DNA of 64,000 nucleotides from Brevibacterium rongguiense (GCF_009857845.1 NZ_WWEQ01000001.1:42916-106915), one strand, 5' to 3'; positions 1 to 13,118 are shown, counted from the first letter of the stretch. Notes: generated by a model not told the origin, from the sequence alone. Numbers and translations: made by a program.

Positions 1-186
1 GTACTGGCGCTTGTGCCCGCCGCCCTGGTGGCGGGTGGTGACACGACCATTGCTGTTGCGGCCGCCCTTCTTGGGCAGCGGGCGCAGAAGCGACTTCTCC
101 GGCGTAGACCGGGTCACTTCGACAAAGTCGGCAACGGACGAGCCGCGACGGCCCGGCGTTGTCGGCTTGTGCTTACGGATTCCCAT
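1..186 (-). CDS. rplB: 50S ribosomal protein L2, N-terminal part (runs off left edge)
   Basis: First 62 residues of ribosomal protein L2, the 23S rRNA-binding protein close to the peptidyl transferase centre. The fragment opens [15 protein letters not shown] and continues through [12 protein letters not shown], the usual actinobacterial L2 opening. The ATG is at 186-184, 33 bases after the rplW stop. It is the fifth gene of the S10 operon (rpsJ-rplC-rplD-rplW-rplB), and the remaining part of the gene lies outside the window. Nothing is unusual in the part that can be read. Confidence 0.96.
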   Translation of the reverse strand, partial: MGIRKHKPTTPGRRGSSVADFVEVTRSTPEKSLLRPLPKKGGRNSNGRVTTRHQGGGHKRQY

Positions 187-219
187 GAGTCCTGATCCTT
201 CTCTACCGAGGTGTATCGC

Positions 220-522
220 TTAGAGCGATCCGCCGAAGATGTCGATCGATCCTTCGCTCAGGGCGACAATGGCACGCTTGGTGTCATTGCGCTTGCCCCA
301 GCCGGAGCGGGTGCGGCGGCGCTTGCCCTGACGGTTCAGGGTATTCACCGAGGCGACCTTCACGCCGAAGATGGATTCGATTGCGTACTTGATCTCGGAC
401 TTGTTCGACCGGGGATCGACGAGGAACGTGTACTTGCCCTCGTCCATGAGCCCGTAGGTCTTCTCCGAGACGACCGGCGCGATGATGATGTCGCGCGGGT
501 CCTTGATCGTCACGCTGCTCAC
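220..522 (-). CDS. rplW: 50S ribosomal protein L23
   Basis: 100-residue L23, which binds 23S rRNA at the exit tunnel and docks trigger factor and SRP. It begins [22 protein letters not shown] and has the family's [17 protein letters not shown] core, with a basic loop ([15 protein letters not shown]) that reaches into rRNA. The length is normal. I place the start at GTG 522-520, which overlaps the rplD stop in a GTGA junction, so the two genes are translationally coupled. Confidence 0.96.
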   Translation of the reverse strand: MSSVTIKDPRDIIIAPVVSEKTYGLMDEGKYTFLVDPRSNKSEIKYAIESIFGVKVASVNTLNRQGKRRRTRSGWGKRNDTKRAIVALSEGSIDIFGGSL

Positions 523-1202
523 TTGGCGTCCTCCTCGCTGCTCGAGCGTGCTGCGCCCGCTGCGGCCGAATCGAGGAACGAGTCCAGCGCGGCCTGGGTG
601 AACACGATGTCATCGGCCATCAGCACGTCGTACGTGTTGAGCTGGCCCGGGGTGAGCACGTGCACCTTCGGCAGGTTGCGAACGCTGCGGTAGGTGAGCT
701 CGTCCGCCGCATCCACGACGACGAGCTTGTTGGCGCGGTCCGAGAGCTTGCCCAGCGCGAGGCGGGCCTGCTTGGTGGACGGCGCATCGCCCTCGATGAG
801 GCCGGACACGACGAACACCTGGTCGAGGCGGGCGCGGTCCGAGAGCGCGCCGCGCAGCGCGGCCGCCTTCATCTTCTTGGGCGTCCGCTGCGAGTAGTCG
901 CGCGGCACGGGGCCGTGCACGATGCCGCCGCCGGCGTACTGCGGCGCGCGGATCGAGCCCTGGCGGGCGTTGCCGGTGCCCTTCTGGCGGTACGGCTTCT
1001 TGCCGCCGCCGCGGACCTCGGCGCGGGTCTTGGTCTTGTGCGTGCCCTGGCGCGCTGCTGCCAGCTGCGCCACGACGACCTGGTGGATGAGCGGCATGTT
1101 CGCCTCCACGCCGAAGACCTCGGCGGGAAGGGACGCGGTGCCGGACTTCTTGCCAGCGGCGTCGAGCACGTCGATCGTCTTGGTCTCAGTCATTGTGCTC
1201 AT
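519..1202 (-). CDS. rplD: 50S ribosomal protein L4
   Basis: 227-residue L4, a 23S rRNA-binding protein whose basic loop lines the exit tunnel. In some bacteria it also represses the S10 operon. The body has the family signatures [20 protein letters not shown] and [20 protein letters not shown]. The frame stays open well upstream of the gene, but the ATG at 1202-1200 overlaps the rplC stop as ATGA and gives the usual L4 length. A second ATG three codons on (1193) is also possible. Confidence 0.96.
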   Translation of the reverse strand: MSTMTETKTIDVLDAAGKKSGTASLPAEVFGVEANMPLIHQVVVAQLAAARQGTHKTKTRAEVRGGGKKPYRQKGTGNARQGSIRAPQYAGGGIVHGPVPRDYSQRTPKKMKAAALRGALSDRARLDQVFVVSGLIEGDAPSTKQARLALGKLSDRANKLVVVDAADELTYRSVRNLPKVHVLTPGQLNTYDVLMADDIVFTQAALDSFLDSAAAGAARSSSEEDAK

Positions 1203-1873
1203 GCTCCCTTCGCAGCGGAGCGGACGAGGACGACGGCGCCCTTGGGGCCGGGGACGGCGCCCTTGACGAGCAGCAGGCCGTTGTCCGCATCGACTGCGTG
1301 AACGGTGAGGTTCTGCGTGGTGTGGCGCACGTTGCCCATGCGGCCCGCCATGCGCATGCCCTTGAACACGCGGCTGGGAGTCGACGCTCCGCCGATCGAG
1401 CCGGGCTTGCGGTGGTTGCGGTGCTGGCCGTGCGAGGCGCCGACGCCCTTGAAGCCGTGGCGCTTCATGACGCCCGCGGTGCCCTTGCCCTTGGTGTTGG
1501 CGGTCACGTCGACCTTCACACCGGGCTCGAAGACCTCGGTCCCGAGCTCCTGGCCGAGCGAGTAGTCCGCGGCGTCCGCGGTCCGCAGCTCGGCGAGGTG
1601 GCGGCGCGGCGCGACGCCGGCCTTCTCGAAGTGTCCGGTGAGCGGCTTGTTGACCTTGCGCGGGTCGATCTCGCCGTAGGCGATCTGGACCGCGGGGTAG
1701 CCGTCGGTGTCTGCGCTGCGCACCTGCGTGACGACGTTCTGGCCCGTCTTGATGACGGTGACCGGCACGAGGACGTTGTTCTCGTCCCACACCTGGGTCA
1801 TGCCGAGCTTGGTGCCCAGCAGGCCCTTGACGCTGCGCGTGGTGGGGAGCGGCTTGGAACGGGTGTTTGCCAT
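1199..1873 (-). CDS. rplC: 50S ribosomal protein L3
   Basis: 224-residue L3, which starts 50S assembly and reaches the peptidyl transferase centre. It carries [17 protein letters not shown] near the N-terminus and [18 protein letters not shown] in the central loop, where the glutamine methylated in other bacteria lies. A purine-rich GGGGGAG sits two bases before the ATG at 1873. The gene lies nine bases after rpsJ and overlaps rplD by four bases (ATGA). Confidence 0.96.
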   Translation of the reverse strand: MANTRSKPLPTTRSVKGLLGTKLGMTQVWDENNVLVPVTVIKTGQNVVTQVRSADTDGYPAVQIAYGEIDPRKVNKPLTGHFEKAGVAPRRHLAELRTADAADYSLGQELGTEVFEPGVKVDVTANTKGKGTAGVMKRHGFKGVGASHGQHRNHRKPGSIGGASTPSRVFKGMRMAGRMGNVRHTTQNLTVHAVDADNGLLLVKGAVPGPKGAVVLVRSAAKGA

Positions 1874-1882
1874 GGCTCCCCC

Positions 1883-2191
1883 TTACAGCTTGATCTCGAT
1901 GTTGACGTCGTCGGCGAGGTCGAGGCGCATGAGCGAGTCAACGGCCTTCGGCGTCGGGTCGACGATGTCGATGAGCCGCTTGTGCGTGCGCATTTCGAAG
2001 TGCTCGCGGCTGTCCTTGTACTTGTGCGGCGACCGGATGACGCAGTACACGTTCTTCTCGGTCGGCAGCGGCACGGGGCCCACCACCGTAGCGCCCGCGC
2101 GGGTCACAGTGTCCACGATCTTGCGTGCTGCACTGTCGATCACCGCGTGGTCGTACGACTTGAGCCGGATGCGGATCTTCTGTCCCGCCAT
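1883..2191 (-). CDS. rpsJ: 30S ribosomal protein S10 / NusE
   Basis: 102-residue S10. It is part of the 30S head and, as NusE, binds NusB in antitermination complexes and links NusG to the ribosome. It begins [19 protein letters not shown] and contains [22 protein letters not shown]. The ATG at 2191-2189 gives exactly the family length. An upstream in-frame ATG at 2227 would add 12 residues absent from the family, so I reject it. It is the first gene of the S10 operon, with a long untranslated leader back to about 2440. Confidence 0.96.
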   Translation of the reverse strand: MAGQKIRIRLKSYDHAVIDSAARKIVDTVTRAGATVVGPVPLPTEKNVYCVIRSPHKYKDSREHFEMRTHKRLIDIVDPTPKAVDSLMRLDLADDVNIEIKL

Positions 2192-2280
2192 GGCGTCGTA
2201 TCTCTTTCCGTTGATCTTCCCGGCCATCAACCGCGGTCCTGTGCGGATCGCGCGGTCTGCGCCGGCTGAGCTGACCGACC

Positions 2281-2299
2281 CCCGAGGTCGGGCGTGTCG
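2281..2299 (-). promoter_or_regulatory. leader element shared with the rpsL operon
   Basis: On the minus strand this reads CGACACGCCCGACCTCGGG. The same 19 bases, with one change, occur in the rpsL leader at 13626-13644. Both lie between the predicted promoter and the first ribosomal gene. The core CCCG-ACCT-CGGG can form a small tetraloop hairpin. A shared leader control site is my inference; chance is unlikely for an 18/19 match in equivalent places. Confidence 0.45.
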
Positions 2300-2444
2300 T
2301 CCGTGTCTTCCGACAGAACTCCGCGCTTCTTCATTGGCTGCCCGGTACATCGAAACCGCTGTGCGCAGATTCTTTCCGGAGGCTTTCGGACCGTTCGCGG
2401 CGAGGCCGCTGTGCAGGGGTCATCGTCCGAAATGCAACCTGACC

Positions 2445-2474
2445 ATCTTGGCACGGACTGCGCGGGCCGCGCAA
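2445..2474 (-). promoter_or_regulatory. candidate S10 operon promoter
   Basis: TTGCGC (2474-2469), 18 bases, CAAGAT (2450-2445). This is a reasonable sigma-70-like pair that would give a leader of about 240 bases before rpsJ. The -10 box is not a perfect TANNNT, so the call is moderate. Confidence 0.45.
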
Positions 2475-2523
2475 ATCCGCGGGCCGAAAGCACCTGCGCC
2501 CGGGCGTGTCGCACGGCGTGTCG

Positions 2524-2587
2524 GGGCCTGCGGTGGCACAGCTCACATCTCGAGCGACTGCCATGTGAGCTTTGCCACCGCAGGCCC
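2524..2587. repeat. 25-bp inverted repeat, one mismatch, 14-base loop
   Basis: The arms 2524-2548 and 2563-2587 are complementary at 24 of 25 positions; the loop is 2549-2562. It lies beside the terminator of the ABC-transporter operon and just upstream of the S10 promoter. It is far longer than needed for an intrinsic terminator and has no T tract. I saw no second copy in the window. It may be a REP/MITE-like relic, a transcription barrier or a very stable RNA end. Confidence 0.7.
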
Positions 2588-2625
2588 GAGGGGGCGGGAC
2601 CGGCGCTCCGGTCCCGCCCCCTCGG
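2586..2625 (-). terminator. terminator of the sugar ABC operon
   Basis: Perfect 16-bp GC stem (2586-2601 with 2610-2625) and 8-base loop, 28 bases past the stop of the ATPase gene. There is no clear T tract, which is common for actinobacterial hairpin terminators. Confidence 0.7.
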
Positions 2626-2653
2626 ACGTGCGCGCCACGGGCGCGCGGACGGC

Positions 2654-3925
2654 CTACTCCTTGCCGCCGACGACCGAGGCGCCCTCGGCCTGCGCCCGCT
2701 CGAGCGCGCGCTGGCGCATCTGCTCCGAGCGCTCGGCCAGGCGCCGGGCGTTGGCGGGGTCCCGGGTGAGGTTGTCCCCCGTCTTCGGGTCGAAGACCAT
2801 GACGTTGGCCGGGTCGAACCACAGCGACATGTCATCGCCCTCGCGCACGAGCGAGCCCGGCTCGAGCGCCGCGACGATCTGCGTGCGCAGCGACTCGCCG
2901 TCGAGGTCGCGGTCGAGCTCCTCGAGTGCCTCGCGGACCTCCGCATCGGCCTCGAACGGCAGGTAGACGTAGAGCTCGTGGCCCAGCCACTCGGTGACGT
3001 CGACCTTGGCGGTGAACTCGGCCCCGCGCGCCTGGTCCTCCGGCTCGACGAGCTCCCAGTCGCGGAAGTGCTCGGGCCGGATGCCAGCGATGAGCAGCTC
3101 CGGCGCACCGTCGAACGCCCGGGCACGGCCCTCCGGGAGGGAGAACGAGCCGAACGGGGAGTGCAGGGCGCCGTCGCGGTTCTGGACGGGCAGGAAGTTC
3201 ATGGGCGGGGATCCGATGAAGCCCGCGACGAAGAGGTTGACGGGCTCGTCGTAGAGCTCCTTGGGGCTCGCGTACTGCTGGAGCACCCCGCGCTTGAGGA
3301 CCGCGACCTTGTCGCCCAGCGTCATCGCCTCGGTCTGGTCGTGGGTGACGTAGACCGTGGTGGTCCCCAGCGTGCGCTGCATGCGCGAGATCTCCGTGCG
3401 CATCTGCCCGCGCAGCTTCGCGTCGAGGTTCGACAGCGGCTCGTCGAACAGGAACGCCTTCGCGTCGCGCACGATCGCCCGGCCCATGGCCACGCGCTGG
3501 CGCTGGCCGCCGGAGAGGTTGGCAGGCTTGCGCTGCAGGTGCTCGCCGAGCTCGAGCATCTGCGCCGCCTGGTTGACCCGGCGGTCGATCTCCTGGTCCG
3601 AGAACTGCCCCTTGGCCAGGCGCAGCGGGAACGCGATGTTCTCGTAGACCGTCAGGTGGGGGTAGAGCGCGTAGTTCTGGAACACCATGGACAGCCCGCG
3701 CTCGCGGGGGGCGACGTCGTTGACCCGCTTGCCGTCGATGCTCAGGCTGCCGTCGCTGATGTCCTCGAGGCCCACGATCATTCGCAGCAGCGTCGATTTG
3801 CCCGAACCCGAGGGGCCCACGAGGATGACGAATTCGCCGTCGGCGATCGTCAGGCTCACGTCGTTGACGGCCGGGAAGCCGTCACCGTACTTCTTGACGA
3901 TGTGCTCCAGGACGATCTCAGACAT
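2654..3925 (-). CDS. sugar ABC transporter ATPase (MsiK/UgpC/MalK type)
   Basis: 423-residue cytoplasmic ATPase that powers carbohydrate import. Walker A GPSGSGKST is at residues 37-45. LSGGQRQR is the signature motif, FLFDEPLSNLDAKLR holds Walker B and the D-loop, and THDQTEAMTLGD gives the H-loop His. After about residue 235 come the OB/TOBE-like regulatory domains of the MalK/UgpC branch; the tail beyond these is longer than usual. It is the last gene of the run GH13 enzyme, binding protein, two permeases, ATPase, so it probably serves this importer. MsiK-like ATPases in Actinomycetota can serve several importers, so it may be shared. Confidence 0.92.
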   Translation of the reverse strand: MSEIVLEHIVKKYGDGFPAVNDVSLTIADGEFVILVGPSGSGKSTLLRMIVGLEDISDGSLSIDGKRVNDVAPRERGLSMVFQNYALYPHLTVYENIAFPLRLAKGQFSDQEIDRRVNQAAQMLELGEHLQRKPANLSGGQRQRVAMGRAIVRDAKAFLFDEPLSNLDAKLRGQMRTEISRMQRTLGTTTVYVTHDQTEAMTLGDKVAVLKRGVLQQYASPKELYDEPVNLFVAGFIGSPPMNFLPVQNRDGALHSPFGSFSLPEGRARAFDGAPELLIAGIRPEHFRDWELVEPEDQARGAEFTAKVDVTEWLGHELYVYLPFEADAEVREALEELDRDLDGESLRTQIVAALEPGSLVREGDDMSLWFDPANVMVFDPKTGDNLTRDPANARRLAERSEQMRQRALERAQAEGASVVGGKE

Positions 3926-3997
3926 GCTCGGCTCCTTCGGGGCGGCGCGGCGCTGGGCGCGCGGTGGGGCGGTGTGCGTGGGGGCGGGGTGCGGACG

Positions 3998-4837
3998 TCA
4001 TCCCTTGACGGCTCCGGAGGTGAGGCCGCTGACGATCTGGCGCTGGAAGAGCAGCACGATGATGATGACGGGGATCGTCACGACGATCGCGGCCGCGGCG
4101 ATGGCGCCGGCGGGCTCCTCGAACTGGCTGGCGCCGGTGAAGAACGACAGCGCGGCCGGCACCGGGCGGGCCGCCGAGGTGGAGGTCAGCGAGATGCCGT
4201 AGAGGAAGTCGTTCCAGGCGATGAAGAACGCGATGATCGCGGTGGTGAACACGCCGGGCGAGGCCAGCGGCACGATGACCTTCCGGAACGCCTGGAACGG
4301 CGTCGCCCCGTCCACCTGCGCGGCCTGCTCGAGCTCCCACGGGATCTGCCGGAAGAAGGCCGCGAGGGTCCAGATCGAGATGGGCAGCGTGAGCGACAGA
4401 TACGGGATGATGAGGCCCAGCCACGTGTCGTAGAGGCCGATCTTCGACCACACGTTGAACAGCGGTGTGACGAGCGAGATGACGGGGAAGATCGACACGC
4501 CCAGCGCCATCGTGAGGATGAGGCTCTTGCCGGGGAAGTCCAGCCGCGCCACCGCGTAGGCGGTCAGCGTCGCGAGCACCACGGCCACCAGGGTGGAGAT
4601 GAGGCAGATGCCGATCGAGTTGATGAGCGCGGGGATGAACAGGTCGTGCGCGTCCCCGGTGAAGATGAGCTGGTAGTTCTCCCACGAGATGTTCGTGGGC
4701 CAGAAGTGCCGGTTGGCGATGTCGCTGGCGGACTTCATCGACAGCGACACGATCCACACGATGGGGAAGAGCGCGTACACCGCGATGAGGAGGCCGACGA
4801 TCACCCAGAGGATCGTCTTCTTCGGATTCGCTTTCAT
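3998..4837 (-). CDS. sugar ABC transporter permease, MalG-like
   Basis: 279-residue inner-membrane permease of the binding-protein-dependent (MalG/CUT1) family. It has six predicted membrane segments, starting with LWVIVGLLIAVYALFPIVWI. The EAA motif region that contacts the ATPase reads EQAAQVDGATPFQAFRKVIV. The frame is open further upstream, but ATG 4837-4835 follows the MalF-like stop by one base and gives the family length. It forms the translocation pore with the preceding permease. Confidence 0.92.
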   Translation of the reverse strand: MKANPKKTILWVIVGLLIAVYALFPIVWIVSLSMKSASDIANRHFWPTNISWENYQLIFTGDAHDLFIPALINSIGICLISTLVAVVLATLTAYAVARLDFPGKSLILTMALGVSIFPVISLVTPLFNVWSKIGLYDTWLGLIIPYLSLTLPISIWTLAAFFRQIPWELEQAAQVDGATPFQAFRKVIVPLASPGVFTTAIIAFFIAWNDFLYGISLTSTSAARPVPAALSFFTGASQFEEPAGAIAAAAIVVTIPVIIIVLLFQRQIVSGLTSGAVKG

Positions 4838-4838
4838 A

Positions 4839-5726
4839 TCAGTCTCCCCGCACCTGGCCGAGATCGACCTTGAAGCCCTTGATGAAGATGAAGCAGATGA
4901 TCGCCACGCACAGGAAGAGCATGACCGACAGCGCGGAGCCCATGCCCACCTGCAGCTGCGAGATCGACTGGTCGTAGGCGAGGAACGACACCGTCGCCGT
5001 GTCCTGCGCACCGGAGGTCATGACGAAGACCGAGTCGAAGACGCGGAACGCGTCGAGCGTGCGGAACAGCAGCGCCACGAGGATCGCGGCCTTCATGTTG
5101 GGCAGGATGACCTTCGTCATCCGCTGCCACCAGCTGGCGCCGTCGACCGTGGCCGCCTCGAGCATGTCGCCCGGGATCTGGGCGAGGCCGGAGAGCAGCA
5201 GCAGCGAGATGAACGGCGTGGTCTTCCAGATCTCCGCGAGGCAGATGACGACGATCGAGGAGCCGAAGTGGCCGAACCAGTCGAAGTCGCTGTTGCCCGT
5301 CCACGTGCCCACGAAGCCGGTGGGCAGGTCGAACGCGTACTTCCAGGCGAAGGCGGAGACCACGGTGATGATGCCGTAGGGGATGAGGATGACGGTGCGC
5401 ACCCAGGGCCGCACCGAGCGGATCGCGTTGATCATCACGAGCGCGAGCGCGAAGCCCAGCACGAGCTCGACCGCGACCGTGATGACGGTGATGAGCACCG
5501 TGACGCCCAGGGTCTGCCACCACTGCGGGTCGCTGAGGATGACGATGTAGTTGTGGCCCCAGTTGAACGACCGGTTGTCCGGATCCGTCATCCGGTAGTT
5601 GAACAGGGAGAAGTAGATGGCCTGCACGATGGGATAGGCCGTGACCGCCAGGAGGATGATGACCGCCGGGGCGGAGAGCATCCAGCCGAGCTTGGCCTCG
5701 GACTTCGCGCGATCGGTCGCACTCAC
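4839..5726 (-). CDS. sugar ABC transporter permease, MalF-like
   Basis: 295-residue permease of the CUT1 MalF type without the large periplasmic P2 loop of enteric MalF. It begins with a membrane segment MLSAPAVIILLAVTAYPIVQ. Its EAA loop is LEAATVDGASWWQRMTKVILP. The start is GTG 5726-5724, overlapping the binding-protein stop as GTGA. Together with the MalG-like partner it makes a heterodimeric pore for oligosaccharides, probably alpha-glucosides given the neighbouring GH13 enzyme. Confidence 0.92.
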   Translation of the reverse strand: MSATDRAKSEAKLGWMLSAPAVIILLAVTAYPIVQAIYFSLFNYRMTDPDNRSFNWGHNYIVILSDPQWWQTLGVTVLITVITVAVELVLGFALALVMINAIRSVRPWVRTVILIPYGIITVVSAFAWKYAFDLPTGFVGTWTGNSDFDWFGHFGSSIVVICLAEIWKTTPFISLLLLSGLAQIPGDMLEAATVDGASWWQRMTKVILPNMKAAILVALLFRTLDAFRVFDSVFVMTSGAQDTATVSFLAYDQSISQLQVGMGSALSVMLFLCVAIICFIFIKGFKVDLGQVRGD

Positions 5727-7049
5727 AGCAGCCGCTCCCCTCTCAGCACCTCATAGATGTAGTTCGCCGCGTCCGCCGGCGTCGAGTCGGGGCTGACGTC
5801 CTGCGGCGGATGCCAGGTCTTCTGCACGCCGCCGGTGACCTCGTTGTAGTACGGCGTCGTGGGGCGGGCCTTGGCCATCGCCAGCGACTGCTTGATCGTC
5901 GCGGCCGCGGGCAGCTCCTCGCGGATCCGGGAGTCGTCGAACGCGGCCAGCAGCGAGGGCGCGTTGCCGTCGGTGAGGAAGTACTCGATCTGGTTGTCCT
6001 TCGACCGGATGCACTTGACCGCCTCGAAGGACTCGGCCTGGTGCTCGCCGAACGCCCCGACGCCCAGCTCGATCCCGCCGAACGGCGGCGCGGAGGCGCG
6101 GTCGGCGTCGACGCGGGGGTAGAGCGCCCAGCCCACGTCGTCGAGCACGGACTTGTCGAGCGTGCCCTCCTCCGCGCCCTTCTTCATCGCCGCGTAGACG
6201 AACGGCCAGTTGACCATGAACCCGCCGTCGTCGCCCTGGAAGCCGAGCATCGTGTTGTTCTCGTCGAGGTTGGAGAACGTGGGGCCGGCCAGGCCCTCCT
6301 TGCCGATGGTGCCCACGACCTCCGCGGCCTTCTTGCCCGCCTCGGAGTCGAGGCCGAGCTTGACGTCCTCGGGGCGCTCGACGTCCGGGTTCTCCACGAT
6401 GTGGCCGCCGCCGGACTCCACGAGCGCGTTGACCCAGACCGTCAGCGATTCGGCGCGGATGCCCTGGGCGCCCAGCAGCCTGTCCGACTTCTGCGCGGCC
6501 GCGATCACCTGGTCCCACGTCACGGGGTTCGACATGTCGAGGCCCGCCTCCTTGGCCACCGACTTGCGGTACCACAGCAGCTGCGTGTTGGCCCAGAACG
6601 GGGCCGCCACCAGCTGGTCCTGGCGCGTCGAGGAGTCGACGGAGGCCTCGTTGACGCCCTCGGTGAACTCCTGCTCGTACCGCGCGGGCACCGGGGCGAG
6701 GTAGTCGGCCTGCGCCATCTCCGCGACGAAGACGGGGTCGAGGCTCATGATGTCGATGGAGGAGTCGTGCGAGGCGAGGCGGCGGATGAGCTGCTCGCGC
6801 TGGCCCGGGGCGTCGCTGGGCAGCAGGCTCGTCTTGATCCGATACTTCCCGCCCGAGGCGTCCGTGCACTTCTGCGCGATCGTCTCCTGGCCCCCGTCAT
6901 CGGGGTTGATGTACCACGTGAGCGTGGGGGGTGCCGGTGTCGGAGCCGCAGCCGGCCAGCGACAGCGCGGCGACGGCGGTCACCGCCGCCGTCAGCCGGG
7001 TCGCCAGGCGGCGCAGCCGCCGTCGACCGCGCGAGGTTGTGAGCGTCAT
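5723..7049 (-). pseudogene. sugar-binding lipoprotein, single-base frameshift
   Basis: Extracellular solute-binding protein (family 1) feeding the adjacent permeases. The N-terminus (ATG 7049) has an Arg-rich n-region and hydrophobic core ending in the lipobox LAGC, Cys at residue 34. After residue 38 the frame is lost: six G at 6926-6931 would have to be five for the protein to run on as TPTLTWYINPDDGGQETIAQ and into the 341-residue binding-protein body, which ends at 5723. As written, the first frame stops at about 6897. This is either a real knockout or a homopolymer sequencing error. All partners around it are intact, which favours an error. Confidence 0.85.
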
Positions 7050-7202
7050 TGCCGTCGTACCACCAGTTCCGCCGTTCGAATCGTGGTGACAGACTACCCC
7101 TGTTCCCACGCTCTTCTGCGCAACCGCCAAGAATTCTCAGAGGTTGGGCGTTCGGGCTGGTGGCGCCGCGGATTCGGCCGCTGGCTCGGGCGGGCGGTGC
7201 GC

Positions 7203-8900
7203 TCAGTCCGCGGCCGCCCACACGGCCGCGTCGGCCGGCAGCAGCGTGCCCCGCAGCGCCTCGGGCGAGGATGCCGCGAGCACCGCGCGCGGTGCGATCT
7301 CCCGGGCGCGCGCGGAGAGGTTCGCCAGCACCTCGGTGGTCCCCTCCGGCGAGTCGAGGACGTAGTGGATGAGCCCGCCTGCCGGATCGTGCTCGGCGCC
7401 CGGGCGCAGCCGCGCCCGCCCCATCCCGCGGGCCCGCCGCACGTGCAGCAGGGTCCGGTAGAGGTGCAGCGCCGAGCCGGGCCGGGCCTCCTGCCGGTCC
7501 ACGGCCAGCGCCGCGAACTCCGCGGGCTGCGGCAGCCACGGCGCGGCGTCGCCCGGCCGCCCGGGTCCGAACCCCAGGCCGGGGGCCTGGGAGTCCCACG
7601 GCAGCGGGATGCGGGCGCCGTCCCGGCCGAGGTCCGCGCCGGCCGTCCGGAAGTACGCGGGGTCCTGGCGCAGCTCGTCGGCGAGCACGGTGTGCTCCGT
7701 GAGGGCCAGCTCGTCGCCCTGGTAGAGGTAGGCGGAGCCCGGCAGGGCGAGCTCGATCATCGCAGCGACGATCGCGCGGCGGCGCCCGAGGCCGTGGTCC
7801 GGCTGCGGGTCCCCCGCGCCGATCCCCCGCTGCTGCGCCGGGGCCTGGGCCAGGCCGAAGCGCGCCGAGTGGCGCACCGTGTCGTGGTTCGACAGCACCC
7901 AGGTCGCGGGCGCGCCGACGCTGCGCGCCGCCTCGAGCGTGGCCCGCACCGAGGCGTCGATCGCCGCCGCGTCGTAGCCGGCCACGAGGAAGCCGAAGTT
8001 GAAGGCCTGGTGCATCTCCCCCGGCCGGACGTACCGGAACAGGCGCTCGACCGGCTCGACCCACGCCTCGGCGACGAGCATCCGCTGCCCCGGGTACTGG
8101 GCGAGCACCGCGTTCCACTCCCGGTAGATCGCGTGGACGCCCTCCTGGTCGAAATACGGGGCCGCGGCCATCGGATCGTGGCCGGCCGGCTCGTCGTCTG
8201 CCCCGGAGACCATGTGGACGGTCCCGGCGTGGTCGGGCAGCCCCTCGGCCTTGACGAGGCCGTGGGCCACATCGACGCGGAACCCGTCCGCGCCGCGGTC
8301 GAGCCAGTAGCGCAGGACAGCAGCGAATTCGGCGTGGACCTCCGGGCTGTCCCAGTTGAGGTCCGGCTGGGAGGAGTCGAAGAGGTGGAGGTACCACTGC
8401 CCCGGCCGCCCGGCGGCATCCGCGGTCCGCGTCCACGCCCCGCCGCCGAACACGGAGGACCAGTTGTTGGGCGGCAGCTCGCCGTGCGCGCCCCGGCCGT
8501 CCGCGAAGTGATAGCGCGCCCGCTCCGGCGAACCGGGCTGCGCGGCCAGCGCCGCGCGGAACCAGGCGTGCTCATCCGAGGTGTGGTTGGGCACGAGGTC
8601 GACGATGACGCGCAGGCCGAGCGCGTGGGCCCGGGAGATGAGCGCCTCGGCATCGGCAAGCGTGCCGAACATCGGATCGACGCTGCGGTAGTCGGCGACG
8701 TCGTAGCCCGCGTCGCGCTGGGGCGAGCGGTAGAACGGCGAGAGCCACACGGCGTCCACGCCCAGGCCGGCCAGGTAGTCCAACCGCGCGGTGATCCCCG
8801 GCAGGTCGCCCATCCCGTCGCCGTCGGAGTCGGCGAACGAGCGGGGGTAGATCTGGTAGATGACGGCGTCGGCCCACCAGGGGGCCTGCGACTCGCTCAA
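7203..8900 (-). CDS. GH13 alpha-glucosidase / oligo-1,6-glucosidase
   Basis: 565-residue cytoplasmic glycoside hydrolase family 13 enzyme that releases glucose from short alpha-glucosides. The order is [15 protein letters not shown], region I DLVPNHTS, region [11 protein letters not shown] (nucleophile Asp about 210), region III VAEAW (acid/base Glu about 278), region IV LSNHD (Asp about 340), then a C-terminal beta domain. TTG 8900 has AAGGG ten bases upstream; TTG 8918 is the alternative. It is the first gene of the import operon, so it likely splits the imported sugar. Trehalose-type activity cannot be excluded from the sequence. Confidence 0.88.
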   Translation of the reverse strand: MSESQAPWWADAVIYQIYPRSFADSDGDGMGDLPGITARLDYLAGLGVDAVWLSPFYRSPQRDAGYDVADYRSVDPMFGTLADAEALISRAHALGLRVIVDLVPNHTSDEHAWFRAALAAQPGSPERARYHFADGRGAHGELPPNNWSSVFGGGAWTRTADAAGRPGQWYLHLFDSSQPDLNWDSPEVHAEFAAVLRYWLDRGADGFRVDVAHGLVKAEGLPDHAGTVHMVSGADDEPAGHDPMAAAPYFDQEGVHAIYREWNAVLAQYPGQRMLVAEAWVEPVERLFRYVRPGEMHQAFNFGFLVAGYDAAAIDASVRATLEAARSVGAPATWVLSNHDTVRHSARFGLAQAPAQQRGIGAGDPQPDHGLGRRRAIVAAMIELALPGSAYLYQGDELALTEHTVLADELRQDPAYFRTAGADLGRDGARIPLPWDSQAPGLGFGPGRPGDAAPWLPQPAEFAALAVDRQEARPGSALHLYRTLLHVRRARGMGRARLRPGAEHDPAGGLIHYVLDSPEGTTEVLANLSARAREIAPRAVLAASSPEALRGTLLPADAAVWAAAD

Positions 8901-9065
8901 CGGCGGGGATCCCTTCAACGTGCGGACGGGTGCCGCGCGCGGGACGGGCCCCGCCGCGCGCGCCCCAGGCTATCAGCGGCCCCGCCGGGCTGGCGCGCCT
9001 GCCCGGGTGCCCCTCGGCGGCTGCGGGCCGCGAAGGCGCGGCGCGCCTGCCCTGGACATGCGAAC

Positions 9066-9097
9066 GGGCCCCGGCAGGACGAATCCTGCCGGGGCCC
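9066..9097 (-). terminator. tuf terminator
   Basis: Perfect 14-bp stem (9066-9079 / 9084-9097) with a CGAA/TTCG-type tetraloop, 36 bases downstream of the tuf stop. It closes the str operon. Confidence 0.85.
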
Positions 9098-9132
9098 GCA
9101 GCACCGCAGGCGCGCGGATCAGCCGAAGATCA

Positions 9133-10326
<1,194 letters not shown>

Positions 10327-10391
10327 TGGGTTCCTCCTCGTGGTTGGTGCGGCTCATGTGGTCCATGCGCCGCGCCTTTCCTTATTGATGC

Positions 10392-10417
10392 TGCCGCGGG
10401 GCGTGTGCCCCGCGGCA
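10392..10417 (-). other. hairpin in the fusA-tuf gap
   Basis: Perfect 11-bp stem (10392-10402 / 10407-10417) with a four-base loop, 11 bases after the fusA stop. It lacks a T tract. It could terminate a share of transcripts or protect the 3' end of an mRNA cut between fusA and tuf. Confidence 0.6.
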
Positions 10418-10427
10418 AACGGGGAGA

Positions 10428-12575
<2,148 letters not shown>

Positions 12576-12607
12576 GGTGTCTCTCTCTCGTGTGAAGTGA
12601 TGCCCGC

Positions 12608-12640
12608 GGTCCGGCCGCGGCGGGCTGCCGCGGCCGGACC
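12608..12640 (-). other. hairpin in the rpsG-fusA gap
   Basis: Perfect 14-bp stem (12608-12621 / 12627-12640) with a 5-base loop directly after the rpsG stop, without a T tract. This is the same placement as the fusA-tuf hairpin, which suggests differential expression or mRNA processing within the str operon. Confidence 0.65.
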
Positions 12641-12647
12641 GTGGATA

Positions 12648-13118
12648 TTACCAGCGGTAGTGAGCGAATGCCTTGTTGGATTCGGCCATCTTGTGGGTGT
12701 CCTCGCGGCGCTTGACCGCGGCACCCAGGCCGTTCGAGGCGTCGAGGATCTCGTTCTGGAGGCGCTCGGTCATCGTCTTCTCACGGCGCTGGCGCGAGTA
12801 GCCGACCAGCCAGCGCAGGGCCAGCGTCGTCGCGCGGCCCGGGCGCACCTCGATCGGCACCTGGTAGGTGGCGCCGCCGACGCGGCGGGAGCGGACCTCC
12901 AGCGACGGGCGGATGTTGTCGAGCGCCTTCTTGAGCAGCTGGACCGGGTCCGAGTTGCCCTTCTCGCGCACGCCCTCGAGCGCGCCGTAGACGATGCGCT
13001 CGGCGGTGGAGCGCTTCCCGTCGAGCAGGATCTTGTTGATCAGCTGCGTGACGACGGGCGAGTTGTACACCGGGTCGATGACGACCGGGCGCTTCGGTGC
13101 GGGTCCCTTGCGCGGCAT
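12648..13118 (-). CDS. rpsG: 30S ribosomal protein S7
   Basis: 156-residue S7, the primary 16S rRNA-binding protein that starts 30S head assembly. It opens [20 protein letters not shown] and contains [16 protein letters not shown]. The exact family length is reached with ATG 13118, which shares one base with the rpsL stop (TAATG). The longer open frame upstream is the shadow of rpsL. Confidence 0.97.
   Translation of the reverse strand: MPRKGPAPKRPVVIDPVYNSPVVTQLINKILLDGKRSTAERIVYGALEGVREKGNSDPVQLLKKALDNIRPSLEVRSRRVGGATYQVPIEVRPGRATTLALRWLVGYSRQRREKTMTERLQNEILDASNGLGAAVKRREDTHKMAESNKAFAHYRW

Noticed and set aside
2189..2227. Longer S10 starting at ATG 2227
   Set aside because: Adds 12 residues not found in S10; the 102-residue form matches the family exactly.
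2294..4873. 859-codon plus-strand open frame opposite the ABC transporter genes
   Set aside because: Shadow of intact ABC transporter genes.
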